Below are positions 8,003-16,815 of a stretch of DNA of 64,000 nt, piece by piece. The stretch spans positions 372,001 to 436,000 of the forward strand of contig NZ_LR130574.1 of the NCBI RefSeq assembly GCF_900625025.1, read 5' to 3'. Position numbers and translations under genes: made by a program. Position 1 is the first letter of the stretch; every line of letters starts with the position of its first letter. The DNA comes from Lachnoclostridium sp. Marseille-P6806 (GTDB lineage: Bacteria; Bacillota; Clostridia; Lachnospirales; Lachnospiraceae). Below the pieces are notes generated by a model. It saw only the letters and a program-made list of their open reading frames with translations, was not told the DNA's origin and did not search any database.

Positions 8003-8682
8003 GAGCAATCCTCCATGCGTGATGAACAGGCTGCGAAATGATCCGCAAAGAACCGCACATTCTCCCGAATATCGCCGCTAAACACTGCTGAACCGGCGAC
8101 AATTACGTTGGCGCCGGCATCAAGCACCGTATCAATATTATCCCGTGTGATCCCCCCGTCTACCTGAATGTCCGTATGCAGTCCCCGTTCCCGGATCAGA
8201 CGGCTCGCCTCCCCGATCCGCCGCGTGGAGGCCTCGATGTATTTCTGTCCCCCGAAGCCCGGCTCCACCGTCATGACAAGCAGCAGGTCGATGCGGTCAA
8301 GGAACGGAGCCGCCGCCGCGACAGGCGTGGAGGGCTTGATCGCAAGCCCTGCTTTTTTCCCCGCTTCTCCGCGGATCTTGGCAATCACTGCACCCGGATC
8401 CTTTGCCGCCTCCAGATGAAAGGTGATAAGGTCCGCGCCGCAGTCCGCAAAGACCCCCACGTAGCGCTCAGGCTCACGGATCATCAGATGCACGTCAAAA
8501 AACTGATCCGTCCCCCTGCGGATGCTGCGGATCACCGGCATCCCGAAAGAGATGGAGGGGACAAAATTTCCGTCCATGACGTCAATGTGCACCCACTCCG
8601 CACCGCCCGCTTTCGTCTGTGCAATCTGATCGCCCAGACAGTTGAAATCCGCCGTCAGAATCGACGGTGAAAGAATATACAT
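7999..8682 (-). CDS. rpe: Ribulose-phosphate 3-epimerase
   Basis: A 227-residue TIM-barrel enzyme interconverting D-ribulose-5-P and D-xylulose-5-P. Family motifs are HIDVMDGNFVPSISFG, FDVHLMI, MTVEPGFGGQ and VDGGI. The start MYILSPSILTADF (8682) is preceded by ATGGAGGATTGATT, the tail of repeat R4. It lies in the same direction as the transketolase, epimerase and sugar kinase genes further upstream, so together they would move pentoses into glycolysis. Its 3' end carries its own GGAGG for map. Confidence 0.95.
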   Translation of the reverse strand: MYILSPSILTADFNCLGDQIAQTKAGGAEWVHIDVMDGNFVPSISFGMPVIRSIRRGTDQFFDVHLMIREPERYVGVFADCGADLITFHLEAAKDPGAVIAKIRGEAGKKAGLAIKPSTPVAAAAPFLDRIDLLLVMTVEPGFGGQKYIEASTRRIGEASRLIRERGLHTDIQVDGGITRDNIDTVLDAGANVIVAGSAVFSGDIRENVRFFADHFAACSSRMEDCS

Positions 8683-8685
8683 AAT

Positions 8686-8750
8686 CAATCCTCCATGCCT
8701 TGCACTCAGCTGCGAGGCACGCGCCGCAAACACTTTGGAAAATTTTACGG
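8686..8750 (-). repeat. Intergenic repeat copy R4
   Basis: A divergent copy that keeps the CCGTAAAA start, GCGCGTGCCTCGC and GGCATGGAGGATT. The loop between is changed to AGCTGAGTGCAA but can still pair CTC with GAG. It supplies the rpe Shine-Dalgarno. Confidence 0.65.
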
Positions 8751-8753
8751 AGC

Positions 8754-8800
8754 AAAAAACGGACATGGCCCGCGGACAGAACACGCTCCGCAGGCCATGT
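8754..8800 (-). terminator. Rho-independent terminator between transketolase and rpe
   Basis: The minus strand has ACATGGCC-GCGGA paired with TCCGC-GGCCATGT around a 10-base loop, followed by CCGTTTTTT. It would end the transketolase transcript or attenuate entry into rpe-map-metG. Confidence 0.85.
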
Positions 8801-8902
8801 AAGCATATCACAATATTCTCTCTTTTTCGAGAGCGGCGCGCGGAAAACACCGCGGCGGTTCCTCACCCGGTTCCTCACGAATTTCTCAGCCCCTGCGCCG
8901 TC

Positions 8903-9850
8903 TTACCCTCTGACGAAAGCGCCGACCCTGCCGCAGATTCCCTCCGCATCCAGACCGTACTTGTGGATCAGCTCCGCCGCAGGCCCCGATTCGCCGAAGC
9001 GGTCATAGACGCCGATCCGGGTCATTCTCGTCGGGAGCTTTTCCCCGAGAAGCTCCGCCACGGCTCCTCCGAGTCCGCCCGACACAAAGGCTTCCTCTGC
9101 GGTGACGACTTTCCCGGTCTTTTTCGCCGAAGCGAGAATCAGCTCCTCATCGAGCGGCTTGATCGTGCAGATATTGATGACTTCCGCGTCGATCCCCTCC
9201 GCCGCAAGTCTCTCTGCCGCTTCGAGCGAGGTGGCGACGCAGATGCCGGTCGCCACGATCGTGACGTCCTTTCCCTCTCTCAGCAGCGTTCCCCTGCCGA
9301 TTTCAAAATGATAATCCGGATCCGTATTGATCACGGGGCAGGCTGCGCGCCCGAAGCGCAGATACACCGGGCCGACATAGTCGAGCGCGGCGCGCACCGC
9401 CGCTTTCGCTTCCACATCATCCGCCGGATTCATAACCACCATGCCGGGGAGCATGCGCATCAGGGCGAGATCCTCAAGGCACTGATGCGAGGCCCCGTCC
9501 TCGCCGACGCTGATGCCCGCGTGCGTCGCGCCGATCTTGACATTCAGATGGGGATAGCAGATGGAATTGCGCACCTGCTCAAACGCGCGCCCGGAGGCAA
9601 ACATGGCAAAGGTACTGGCAAACGGAATCTTTCCCACCGTGGAAAGCCCCGCCGCAATGCCCATCATATTGCTCTCCGCGATTCCGCAGTCCATGAAGCG
9701 GTCGGGATATTTCTTCTTGAATACGCCGGTCTTAGTCGCCCCTGCAAGGTCGGCGTCCAGAACGACAAGATTCGGATATTCCTCCGCGAGCTCCGCCAGC
9801 GCATTGCCGTAGCTCTCACGGGTCGCTATTTTCCTGATCTGTTCACTCAT
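8903..9850 (-). CDS. Transketolase, C-terminal subunit
   Basis: A 315-residue protein matching the pyrimidine-binding and C-terminal domains of transketolase. Recognisable parts are DADLAGATKTGVF, the GIAESNMMGIAAGLS segment with the catalytic Glu, and the C-terminal domain from about residue 190. Together with the gene just upstream it forms a two-chain transketolase, as is common in Clostridia and archaea. The start at 9850 follows the N-subunit stop by 6 bases, with a GGGAGG Shine-Dalgarno inside the upstream gene. Confidence 0.93.
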   Translation of the reverse strand: MSEQIRKIATRESYGNALAELAEEYPNLVVLDADLAGATKTGVFKKKYPDRFMDCGIAESNMMGIAAGLSTVGKIPFASTFAMFASGRAFEQVRNSICYPHLNVKIGATHAGISVGEDGASHQCLEDLALMRMLPGMVVMNPADDVEAKAAVRAALDYVGPVYLRFGRAACPVINTDPDYHFEIGRGTLLREGKDVTIVATGICVATSLEAAERLAAEGIDAEVINICTIKPLDEELILASAKKTGKVVTAEEAFVSGGLGGAVAELLGEKLPTRMTRIGVYDRFGESGPAAELIHKYGLDAEGICGRVGAFVRG

Positions 9851-9856
9851 AATTCG

Positions 9857-10699
9857 TCATGCCTCCCTGCTCAGTTCTTCGGAAATCTTTTCGAGATCCG
9901 CCAGCGCCACCGCAAATTCCTCGTCGTTCGGCGCCTTGCCGTGCCAGCCGACGGAATTTTCCATGAACGATACGCCCTTGCCCTTGAGCGTTTTGGCAAT
10001 AATAGCCACAGGGCTCCCCTTTACCGTCTTCGCCTCTTCAAACGCTGCGCGGAGCTGCGCCATGTCGTTGCCGTCCGCCACGCTGATGACGTGAAAATTG
10101 AACGCCTCAAACTTCTTATCGAGGGGATAGGGGTTGTTGACCTCGGTGATCGGGCCATCGATCTGCAGATTATTGTTGTCCACGATCACAACCAGATTGT
10201 CCAGCTTCTTGGCTCCGGCAAACATCGCCGCCTCCCAGACCTGTCCCTCCTCGCACTCGCCGTCTCCCAGCAGCGTGAACACACGGAACGGCCTGCCGTC
10301 AAGCTTTCCTCCCATCGCCATGCCGACCGCCGCGGAAACTCCCTGTCCCAGAGAGCCGCTGCTCATGTCGAGGCCCGGCAGATACTGCATGGACGGATGC
10401 CCCTGCAGACGCGCGCCGGTCTTGCGGAGCGTGGTGAGCTCCTCCACCGGAAAATAGCCGCGCTGCGCCATCACGGAATAGAGTCCCGGCGCCGTGTGCC
10501 CTTTGGAGAGCACGAAGCGGTCGCGGTTCTCCATCCCCGGATTCTCCGGATCGATGTTCATCTCCTCAAAATAGAGGTAGGTGTAGATGTCCGCCGCCGA
10601 GAGCGACCCGCCCGGATGTCCCGATTTCGCAGCATGCACTGCCGTAACGATTCCCTTGCGGACTTCATTGGCAAGCTTCCTGAGTTCCCGATCTGTCAT
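9857..10699 (-). CDS. Transketolase, N-terminal (thiamine pyrophosphate-binding) subunit
   Basis: A 280-residue protein holding the diphosphate-binding domain of transketolase. AAKSGHPGGSLSAADI and the TPP motif GDGECEEGQVWEA...VVDNN are clear. It needs the downstream C-subunit to be active. The Shine-Dalgarno GGAGGAG before ATG 10699 is the tail of repeat copy R5. Start MTDRELRKLANEVRKG fits the family. Confidence 0.93.
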   Translation of the reverse strand: MTDRELRKLANEVRKGIVTAVHAAKSGHPGGSLSAADIYTYLYFEEMNIDPENPGMENRDRFVLSKGHTAPGLYSVMAQRGYFPVEELTTLRKTGARLQGHPSMQYLPGLDMSSGSLGQGVSAAVGMAMGGKLDGRPFRVFTLLGDGECEEGQVWEAAMFAGAKKLDNLVVIVDNNNLQIDGPITEVNNPYPLDKKFEAFNFHVISVADGNDMAQLRAAFEEAKTVKGSPVAIIAKTLKGKGVSFMENSVGWHGKAPNDEEFAVALADLEKISEELSREA

Positions 10700-10701
10700 A
10701 T

Positions 10702-10737
10702 CTCCTCCATGCCGAAGCGTTCCCGGCCGCGCACGCT
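10702..10737 (-). repeat. Intergenic repeat copy R5 (start-proximal half)
   Basis: GCGTGCGCGGCCGGGAACGC, then TTCGGCATGGAGGA. The GCGT/ACGC arms are kept while the inner sequence differs from the other copies. It gives the Shine-Dalgarno of the transketolase N-subunit. Confidence 0.65.
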
Positions 10738-10943
10738 TCTCTCGCTTTCTTCCGGCCGGCCCGTTCCGGGATATCCTGTCCGGAAAGGCCCTGCCGCCGT
10801 TCGCCGGGTCATCCCCTTTATCCTACCACAACCTCACGCGCAGGAACAGCCAAAAAACGCGAATGTTCTCGAGCACGCCGCACGGCATGCACTCGCTCTG
10901 CGAAAGTCGGAATCGTCCCCGGTCTCCTGCGGCGGGCGCTGAA

Positions 10944-10974
10944 AAATCAGCGCATCCGCGTAGTTTTTACACTA
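10944..10974 (-). repeat. Intergenic repeat (stop-proximal half) after araD
   Basis: TAGTGTAAAAACTACGCGG followed by ATGCGCTGATTTTT. The TAG is the stop codon of araD. The rest of the 272-bp gap down to the transketolase gene holds no gene. It has a possible extended -10 (TGGTAGGAT, about 10827-10819) with no convincing -35. Confidence 0.65.
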
Positions 10975-11673
10975 TTTTCCACTCTGTCCGTAATAGGCGT
11001 TTGCGCCGTGCTTGCGAAAATAGTGCTTATCCTGCAGCTCCTGCGGCGCAGGGGAGACGCGCGGCTCGATCAGCTCGGTGCGGTATGCCATCTTTGCGAC
11101 CTCCTCGAGCACCACCGCGCTGTGAACCGCAGCCTCCGCGTCTTTTCCCCATGCAAAGGGGCCGTGGTTCTTGCACAGAACTGCGGGGACCGCCTCCGGG
11201 TCCTTGCCGAGACGGGCAAATTCGTTCACGATAAGGTGTCCGGTATTCTCCTCGTACGCCTCCTCGATCTCCTCTTTTGTAAGACAGCGCAGGCACGGCA
11301 CCTCCCCATAAAAATAATCCGCATGCGTCGTCCCGTAGCAGGGAATGCTGCGCCCGGCCTGCGCCCAGCTCGTCGCATAGGCGGAATGAGTGTGGACAAT
11401 CCCTCCGATATTCGGAAACGCGCGGTAAAGCTCAATATGCGTCGCCGTGTCGGACGAGGGATTCAGCTTCCCCTCGACCCTCTCTCCGGCGAGATTCACG
11501 ACCACCATATCCTCCGCCCGCAGCTCCTCGTAGGGAACGCCGCTCGGCTTGATGACCACAAGGCCGCGCTCCCGGTCAATGCTGCTGACATTCCCCCATG
11601 TAAAGGTGACAAGACCATACCTCGGAAGAAGCATATTCGCTTCAAAAACCTGCTTTTTCAGTTCCTCCAACAT
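10972..11673 (-). CDS. araD: L-ribulose-5-phosphate 4-epimerase
   Basis: A 233-residue class II aldolase-fold enzyme converting L-ribulose-5-P to D-xylulose-5-P. The zinc-binding [10 protein letters not shown] segment, the NGxVS-like WGNVSSIDR region and the C-terminal [11 protein letters not shown] are typical of AraD. Start [14 protein letters not shown] (11673) has GGGGGAGAGG upstream. It is paired with an FGGY kinase whose product would be its substrate. The TAG stop is part of a repeat element. SgaE/UlaF-type epimerases are close relatives, so L-xylulose-linked pathways are not excluded. Confidence 0.88.
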   Translation of the reverse strand: MLEELKKQVFEANMLLPRYGLVTFTWGNVSSIDRERGLVVIKPSGVPYEELRAEDMVVVNLAGERVEGKLNPSSDTATHIELYRAFPNIGGIVHTHSAYATSWAQAGRSIPCYGTTHADYFYGEVPCLRCLTKEEIEEAYEENTGHLIVNEFARLGKDPEAVPAVLCKNHGPFAWGKDAEAAVHSAVVLEEVAKMAYRTELIEPRVSPAPQELQDKHYFRKHGANAYYGQSGK

Positions 11674-11708
11674 CGCTTTCCTCTCCCCCGGAATCCCTCC
11701 GGCAAGCC

Positions 11709-11732
11709 GCATCAACGTGATTTTTCACACTA
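11709..11732 (-). repeat. Intergenic repeat (stop-proximal half) between kinase and araD
   Basis: TAGTGTGAAAAATCACG then TTGATGCGG, after which similarity ends. TAG is the kinase stop codon. The hairpin's T-side arm is lost. Confidence 0.6.
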
Positions 11733-13340
11733 ATCTCTCAGCGCCGCGATCGCCGCCTGCTCCGCTGCGAGCCCGCTGCGGTATCTCCCGGCAAAGACGT
11801 CGAAGCCCGCCGCATCCGCCGGATCGGGCATGACGGTATTGCCCTGCGCCCCGCTGAACACCGCCTCATCCAGCCACTTCTCGAGAGTTTCATCCCCGCG
11901 CCGGGTGACAAGATACGAGGCAAGCAGCGCAATTCCCCACGCGCCGCCCTCGCCCGCGGTTTCCATCACCGTGACCGGGGCCTGCATCGCCGCCGCGAGA
12001 ATATTCTGCGCCACGCCCTTTGTCTTGAAAATGCCGCCGTGCCCCATGAGGCGGTCGACCTGCACCTGCTCTTTCTTCATCAGAATATCATTGCCCAGCT
12101 TCAGCGTGCCGAATGCGGAATAGAGATGCGCGCGCATCAGATTCGCCAGCGTGAAGCAGCTCTCCGCTGTCCTTACGAGCATCGGGGCTCCGGCCTGATC
12201 CATGATCCCTGCGACCGGCTCCCCGGAGACGAAATTGTAGGACAGCACGCCGCCGCAGTCCGCATCGCCCGTCATGGCGTGGCGGTACAGCGCGCCGTAC
12301 AGCCGGCCCCTGTCGGTCTTCATCCCCATCAGGGAGCAGAACTCCTCAAAGATTCCCACCCACGCGTTCAGATCGGAGGTGCAGTTGTTACAGTGAACCA
12401 TGGCGACCTCGTCTCCGGAGGGCGTCGTGACGAGATCCAGTTCCGGATACACCGCACGGAGCGGCTTCTCAAGCACCACCATCGAAAAGATCGAAGTCCC
12501 CGCCGAGACATTTCCGGTGCGGCGCGCCACGCTGTTCGTCGCCGCCATGCCGGTTCCCGCATCGCCCTCGGGAGGGCAGAGAGGGCAGCCGGCCTCCAGA
12601 GTGCCCGTGGGGTCAAGACGCCGCGCGCCCGCCTCTGTCAGCACGCCGGCAGGCTCTCCGGAGCGCAGCGACTTCGGAAGAATGTCCCCGAGACGCCACG
12701 CATAGCCCCCTGCCGCCGCAAGCGCGTCGAACTGCTCTACCATGCGCTGATGATAATCCGCCGTCGCCGAATCGATCGGGAACATGCCCGAGGCATCGCC
12801 CACGCCGAGAACTTTCTCTCCAGTGAGCTGCCAGTGCACATACCCTGCCAGCGTCGTGAGAAACGCCACGTCCTTTACATGCTCCTCACCGCCGAGCATC
12901 GCCTGATACAAATGCGCGATGCTCCAGCGCTGCGGGATATGATAGCGGAAAAGCTCCGTCAGGCGGTCTGCCGCCTCTCCGGTGATCGTGTTTCTCCATG
13001 TGCGGAACGGCACGAGAAGACGGTCCTGCGCGTCAAAGACGAGATACCCGTGCATCATGGCGCTGATGCCCACCGCGCCGAGCTTCGTGAGCCGGCTTCC
13101 GTACTGCGCCTCCACATTTGCCGCAAGATCCCGGTAGCAGTCCGCAAGCCCCGTCCACACATCGTCCAGCGTGTACGTCCAGATACCGTGATCGAGGCGG
13201 TTCTCCCATTCATGGGAGCCCTGTGCGATCGGCGCGTTGTCCTCCCCGATCAGAACGGCCTTGATCCGGGTCGAGCCGAGCTCGATGCCGAGAACCGCTC
13301 TCCCCCCGTCAATCCACTGCTTCGCTGCCTGTCTGTCCAT
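11730..13340 (-). CDS. FGGY-family pentulose kinase (ribulokinase/xylulokinase-like)
   Basis: A 536-residue carbohydrate kinase. The ATPase fold's first phosphate motif is [15 protein letters not shown] (18-32); [13 protein letters not shown] and [17 protein letters not shown] are the later nucleotide-binding segments. The neighbour araD argues for L-ribulose as substrate, giving L-ribulose-5-P, but xylulose cannot be ruled out. The start at 13340 has GGAGGG nine bases upstream, and the gene overlaps the preceding nuclease gene by 32 bases, implying translational coupling. Confidence 0.85.
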   Translation of the reverse strand: MDRQAAKQWIDGGRAVLGIELGSTRIKAVLIGEDNAPIAQGSHEWENRLDHGIWTYTLDDVWTGLADCYRDLAANVEAQYGSRLTKLGAVGISAMMHGYLVFDAQDRLLVPFRTWRNTITGEAADRLTELFRYHIPQRWSIAHLYQAMLGGEEHVKDVAFLTTLAGYVHWQLTGEKVLGVGDASGMFPIDSATADYHQRMVEQFDALAAAGGYAWRLGDILPKSLRSGEPAGVLTEAGARRLDPTGTLEAGCPLCPPEGDAGTGMAATNSVARRTGNVSAGTSIFSMVVLEKPLRAVYPELDLVTTPSGDEVAMVHCNNCTSDLNAWVGIFEEFCSLMGMKTDRGRLYGALYRHAMTGDADCGGVLSYNFVSGEPVAGIMDQAGAPMLVRTAESCFTLANLMRAHLYSAFGTLKLGNDILMKKEQVQVDRLMGHGGIFKTKGVAQNILAAAMQAPVTVMETAGEGGAWGIALLASYLVTRRGDETLEKWLDEAVFSGAQGNTVMPDPADAAGFDVFAGRYRSGLAAEQAAIAALRD

Positions 13341-13830
13341 TGTCCGCTTCCCTCCTGCATCCCGCTTGATAATATGATGTACTCTGCCGCTCCAGCTCCT
13401 CCATGTGATCTCTGTCCCACAGAAGAATCCGGAGCTTTCCTGCCGCCGTCTCCGCGCCGCGGGTATAGTAGCTGTTCGTCATAACCGCCCCCACCATGCG
13501 CTCGTAGAAGTCCCGCCCCGCCGCCGCCTCCTGCACCGCCGAAACACCGCACGGGCCGGAATAGCACTTGCACTGCACCGCATACGTCACGCCGTCCTTT
13601 TCCGCCAGAATATCCGCGCCGAAATCGCCGCTCCCCCGCGTGACCGTCACCCTCGAAAAACCGTCCGCGCGCAGGAGCTCCGCGCAGTAGAACTCAAATT
13701 CATGCCCCTCCAGCTCATCCATCGGGACAAAGCGCTCTCTCCTCCTGCGCCGGATGAATCCCGCAGACAGAAATACCAGCGCGGCGCTGACCGCGAGGAT
13801 CAGCGCTGCCGTGATGATGCCCTGCTCCAT
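13309..13830 (-). CDS. Membrane-anchored Mrr-type restriction-endonuclease-fold protein
   Basis: A 173-residue protein with one N-terminal transmembrane helix (about 5-27) and a basic RRRRRER stop-transfer segment. Its cytoplasmic domain has the Mrr_cat/PD-(D/E)xK pattern: an EFYCAELL helix, then GSGDFGADI (catalytic Asp) and QCKCYSG (QxK). Such anchored Mrr-like proteins occur in many Firmicutes; their biological role is not known, and no methyltransferase is nearby. It starts 3 bases after the phosphoesterase stop and runs 32 bases into the kinase gene, so it is embedded in this operon. Confidence 0.75.
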   Translation of the reverse strand: MEQGIITAALILAVSAALVFLSAGFIRRRRRERFVPMDELEGHEFEFYCAELLRADGFSRVTVTRGSGDFGADILAEKDGVTYAVQCKCYSGPCGVSAVQEAAAGRDFYERMVGAVMTNSYYTRGAETAAGKLRILLWDRDHMEELERQSTSYYQAGCRREADNGQTGSEAVD

Positions 13831-13833
13831 AGG

Positions 13834-14898
13834 CTACGCCTCCCGTTTCCTGTCTGTCGTTTCCGCGCGGATCGGAAAATGCACCTCCGGAAGACGCAGC
13901 TCCGGGACATGAATTTCCGGAAGACGCAGATTCCCCGGGCGGAAATCCGGGAGCTGCACCCGGCAGGCCCTTGCCTCCGGGAGCCTCACCTCCGGAACCC
14001 GCAGTTCCGGGAGCCGGACATCGGGAATTTTCGCCTCCGGGAGCTTCACCTCCGGTATGACCTGCTGATAGCGATGACGCACCGGATGGACATAACACTC
14101 CCAGCCGTCGTCCAGCCGCAGGCAAGCGAGCTGCGCCCGGAGCGCGCCGCGGCGCAGCACCGGATTCGGATCGTCCTCGCAGTTCAGGCACTTGGCCCCG
14201 CAGTCGATATCAATAAAGCGCTCCGCGTGAAAAATCCGGTTGTAGACATGCTCCTCCGGCTTGCGGTACGGCCATCCCTTTTCATAGCGCAGCTTATAAA
14301 AATAGTACTCCGTGATCGTGTGCCCGCAGATGAACATATCGTAATGCTTCGATCCCTCATAATAGCCGAAAGGATCCTCCCGGATCATCAGCCTGCGCCA
14401 CAGCGCGTCGCTCCGGCGCCGCTGGCGCTCCGCGGGGCTATATTTCATATTCTCAAAATACGGAAACGCATGCGACATCAGATATCTGCGGCCGTTCACA
14501 AGCGTCTCCGCGCTGTACGGAAGCTGTTCCAGCCATGCGGCGATCCTCGCCCTCTCCTCCTCCGGCAGGACGCAGTAGGCTTTCCACGTATCCAGCCCCC
14601 GGTTGGGAAAAAACCAGTTCTGCTCGTTCTCGTCAAAGCCCTGTCCGCCGCCCGCCGCCGAAAGGACGACTCCGAGAAACATCGCTTCATGATTCCCGAT
14701 GAGACAGTGCACAAAGGAATGCCGCTGATCCAGCTCCATGACAAAACGGAGCGCTTCCAGCGGCTCCTTTCCCCAATCGCAGTAATCTCCGAGAAGAAAG
14801 AGCTCATCGCTCCCGTCGTAATGAAATTCTATTTTTTTCAGCATCGTACGGAACTCCGCGAGAGCTCCGTGGATATCGCTGATCACGTATGTCGACAT
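13834..14898 (-). CDS. PPP-type metallophosphoesterase with C-terminal pentapeptide repeat tail
   Basis: A 354-residue protein. The catalytic part has DIHG (8-11), GDYCDWG (a variant of GDxxDRG), GNHE and a later FICGHT, which hold the two metals of calcineurin-like phosphatases. After about residue 270 comes a tail of 13 five-residue units (280-344) such as KLPEA, RLPEL, RVPEV, RLPEI and HVPEL, ending in a basic stretch. The tail is not part of the phosphatase fold. Start 14898 has AGGGGA six bases upstream. It heads a tight run with the nuclease, kinase and epimerase genes. The substrate is unknown; protein phosphatase or small-molecule phosphatase are both possible. Confidence 0.85.
   Translation of the reverse strand: MSTYVISDIHGALAEFRTMLKKIEFHYDGSDELFLLGDYCDWGKEPLEALRFVMELDQRHSFVHCLIGNHEAMFLGVVLSAAGGGQGFDENEQNWFFPNRGLDTWKAYCVLPEEERARIAAWLEQLPYSAETLVNGRRYLMSHAFPYFENMKYSPAERQRRRSDALWRRLMIREDPFGYYEGSKHYDMFICGHTITEYYFYKLRYEKGWPYRKPEEHVYNRIFHAERFIDIDCGAKCLNCEDDPNPVLRRGALRAQLACLRLDDGWECYVHPVRHRYQQVIPEVKLPEAKIPDVRLPELRVPEVRLPEARACRVQLPDFRPGNLRLPEIHVPELRLPEVHFPIRAETTDRKREA
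13867..14061 (-). repeat. 15-bp coding tandem repeat (RLPEV pentapeptides)
   Basis: About 13 imperfect 15-bp units encode [RKHQ]-[LIV]-P-[ED]-x. Two units (RACRV and RPGNL) have lost the Pro-Glu core. Unit length is constant throughout, with no frame-breaking indel. Confidence 0.85.
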
Positions 14899-14926
14899 CG
14901 CTTTTCCCCTGTCCGCGGACGGTTTT

Positions 14927-14935
14927 ATTGTAACA
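14927..14935 (-). promoter_or_regulatory. Candidate extended -10 promoter of the phosphoesterase operon
   Basis: TGTTACAAT on the minus strand is an extended -10 just past the pckA terminator, about 30 bases before the ATG at 14898. No good -35 is visible. Confidence 0.45.
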
Positions 14936-14936
14936 C

Positions 14937-14974
14937 AAAAACGCCTTTCCGCCGGAGCGGAAAGACGTTTTTAT
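14937..14974. terminator. Terminator after pckA
   Basis: AAAACG-CTTTCCGC / GCGGAAAG-CGTTTT is an almost perfect stem with a 4-base loop, flanked by A and T runs, so it can work on both strands. On the minus strand it ends the pckA transcript. Confidence 0.9.
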
Positions 14975-15032
14975 TCACACGAAAGTGATAAGCCGAGGTC
15001 ATACGAGCATGACCTTTGCGGCCGCCCGCAGA

Positions 15033-16646
15033 TCAGAGCTGAGGGCCTGCCGCGACGAGAGCCATGCCGGCCTCGTTTCCGGTGTACTTCGCAAAGTTCT
15101 TCTGGAATCTTGCCGCCAGATCCTTCGCCTTGACATCCCACTCGTCCGCAGACGCATAGGTATCGCGGGGATCGAGGATCGCCGGATCCACGCCCGGAAG
15201 CTCGGTGGGAATCTCAAAATCAAAATACGGCAGCTTCTTGGTGGGAGCCTTTGCCACATCGCCGTTCTGGATCGCCGTGATGATGCCGCGGGTATCCTTG
15301 ATGGAGATGCGCTTGCCGGTTCCGTTCCAGCCGGTATTCACAAGATACGCCTTTGCGCCGGACTTCTCCATCTTCTTGACGAGCTCGTCGGCATACTTTG
15401 TCGGATGAAGCTCTAAGAAAGCCTGTCCGAAGCAGGCAGAGAACGTAGGCGTAGGCTCGGTGATGCCGCGCTCCGTGCCGGCAAGCTTCGCCGTGAAACC
15501 GGACAGGAAGTAGTACTTTGTCTGCTCCGGGGTCAGGATGGAGACCGGAGGAAGCACGCCGAACGCGTCCGCGGAAAGGAAGATCACGTTCTCCGCATCC
15601 GGCCCGGAGGACTTGCCGTTCACCGTCTTGACGATCTTCTCAATATGATCGATCGGATAGGAAACGCGGGTGTTCTCGGTAACGCTCTTGTCATTAAAGT
15701 CGAGCTTGCCGTTCTCATCGATGGTCACGTTCTCAAGAAGCGCATCTCTCCTGATCGCGCCGTAGATATCCGGCTCCGCCTCGGCGTCGAGGTTGATGAC
15801 CTTTGCATAGCAGCCGCCCTCGTAATTGAAGACGCCGTTGTCGTCCCAGCCGTGCTCGTCGTCGCCGATCAGAAGACGCTTGGGATCGGTGGAAAGGGTG
15901 GTCTTTCCGGTTCCGGACAGACCGAAGAAGATGGAGGTGTGCCTGCCGTCGAAGTCCGTGTTTGCGGAGCAGTGCATGGACGCGATGCCGCGCAGAGGCA
16001 TGTAGTAGTTCATCATGGAGAAGATGCCCTTCTTCATCTCGCCGCCGTACCACGTATTGAGAATGACCTGCTCACGGCTGGAGATGTTGAACACGACCGC
16101 CGTCTCGGAATTCAGTCCCAGCTCCTTGTAGTTCTCCACCTTCGCCTTGGAAGCGTTGAAAACAACGAAATCGGGCTCGAATTTTGCGAGCTCCTCGTCG
16201 GTGGGAACAATGAACATATTCTTTACGAAATGCGCCTGCCACGCCACCTCCATAATGAAGCGGACAGACATGCGGGTATCCTCGTTCGCGCCGCAGAACG
16301 CGTCGACCACGAACAGGCGCTTGCCGCTGAGCTCTTTCTGCGCGATCTCCTTGACCGCAGCCCAAGTCTCCTCAGACGCCGGATGATTGTCGTTCTTATA
16401 CTCGTCAGAGGTCCACCATACCGTATCCTTGGAGTTCTCGTCCATGACGATGTATTTGTCCTTGGGAGAACGTCCGGTGTAGATGCCGGTAAACACATCC
16501 ACTGCGCCGAGCTCGCTCACGCGGCCGACCTCATAGCCCTCAAGCTCCGCTTTCGTCTCCTCTGCGAACAGCTCTTCAAAGGAGGGATTGTAGACAACCT
16601 CGGGGGTTCCGGTGATGCCATACTTTGTCAGATCAATCTTTGCCAT
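15033..16646 (-). CDS. pckA: Phosphoenolpyruvate carboxykinase (ATP)
   Basis: A 537-residue enzyme interconverting oxaloacetate + ATP and PEP + CO2 + ADP. The P-loop [11 protein letters not shown], the second kinase motif [10 protein letters not shown] and the ring of GRSPKDKY (substrate Arg) are clear. In fermentative Clostridia it often works towards oxaloacetate and then succinate or amino acids. The start at 16646 has AGAGAGG ten bases upstream. It has its own promoter and terminator, so it is a single-gene unit. A GC-rich leader of about 115 bases precedes the coding region. Confidence 0.96.
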   Translation of the reverse strand: MAKIDLTKYGITGTPEVVYNPSFEELFAEETKAELEGYEVGRVSELGAVDVFTGIYTGRSPKDKYIVMDENSKDTVWWTSDEYKNDNHPASEETWAAVKEIAQKELSGKRLFVVDAFCGANEDTRMSVRFIMEVAWQAHFVKNMFIVPTDEELAKFEPDFVVFNASKAKVENYKELGLNSETAVVFNISSREQVILNTWYGGEMKKGIFSMMNYYMPLRGIASMHCSANTDFDGRHTSIFFGLSGTGKTTLSTDPKRLLIGDDEHGWDDNGVFNYEGGCYAKVINLDAEAEPDIYGAIRRDALLENVTIDENGKLDFNDKSVTENTRVSYPIDHIEKIVKTVNGKSSGPDAENVIFLSADAFGVLPPVSILTPEQTKYYFLSGFTAKLAGTERGITEPTPTFSACFGQAFLELHPTKYADELVKKMEKSGAKAYLVNTGWNGTGKRISIKDTRGIITAIQNGDVAKAPTKKLPYFDFEIPTELPGVDPAILDPRDTYASADEWDVKAKDLAARFQKNFAKYTGNEAGMALVAAGPQL

Positions 16647-16771
16647 CTCGCGTTAACCTCTCTTCTTGATTATATATCGTTCCAAATGACCGTGCCGCCG
16701 CGCGGGAAGCCCCATGCGGGGAGCCGCCGTCCGGCAGCGTGCCGCGGCAGTCATTCGAGTACCGCGTTTTA

Positions 16772-16799
16772 TTATACATGATTCGGCCGCTTTGTCACG
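16772..16799 (-). promoter_or_regulatory. pckA promoter
   Basis: GTGACA and TATAAT are 16 bases apart on the minus strand. The leader of about 115 bases is GC-rich. A second TATAAT at 16674-16669 has no good -35. Confidence 0.65.
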
Positions 16800-16815
16800 A
16801 TCAAATCCTGATATT

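Noticed and set aside
5474-8041. Long plus-strand reading frame (about 855 codons) opposite metG, map and rpe
   Set aside because: It is antisense to three clear genes, rich in Arg, His and Leu with no family features, and arises from the high GC content of the third codon positions.
8795-8830. Promoter for rpe at GATATGCT just before the terminator hairpin
   Set aside because: The -35 is poor and the transcript would begin within the terminator stem; more likely rpe depends on read-through or on a promoter I cannot see.
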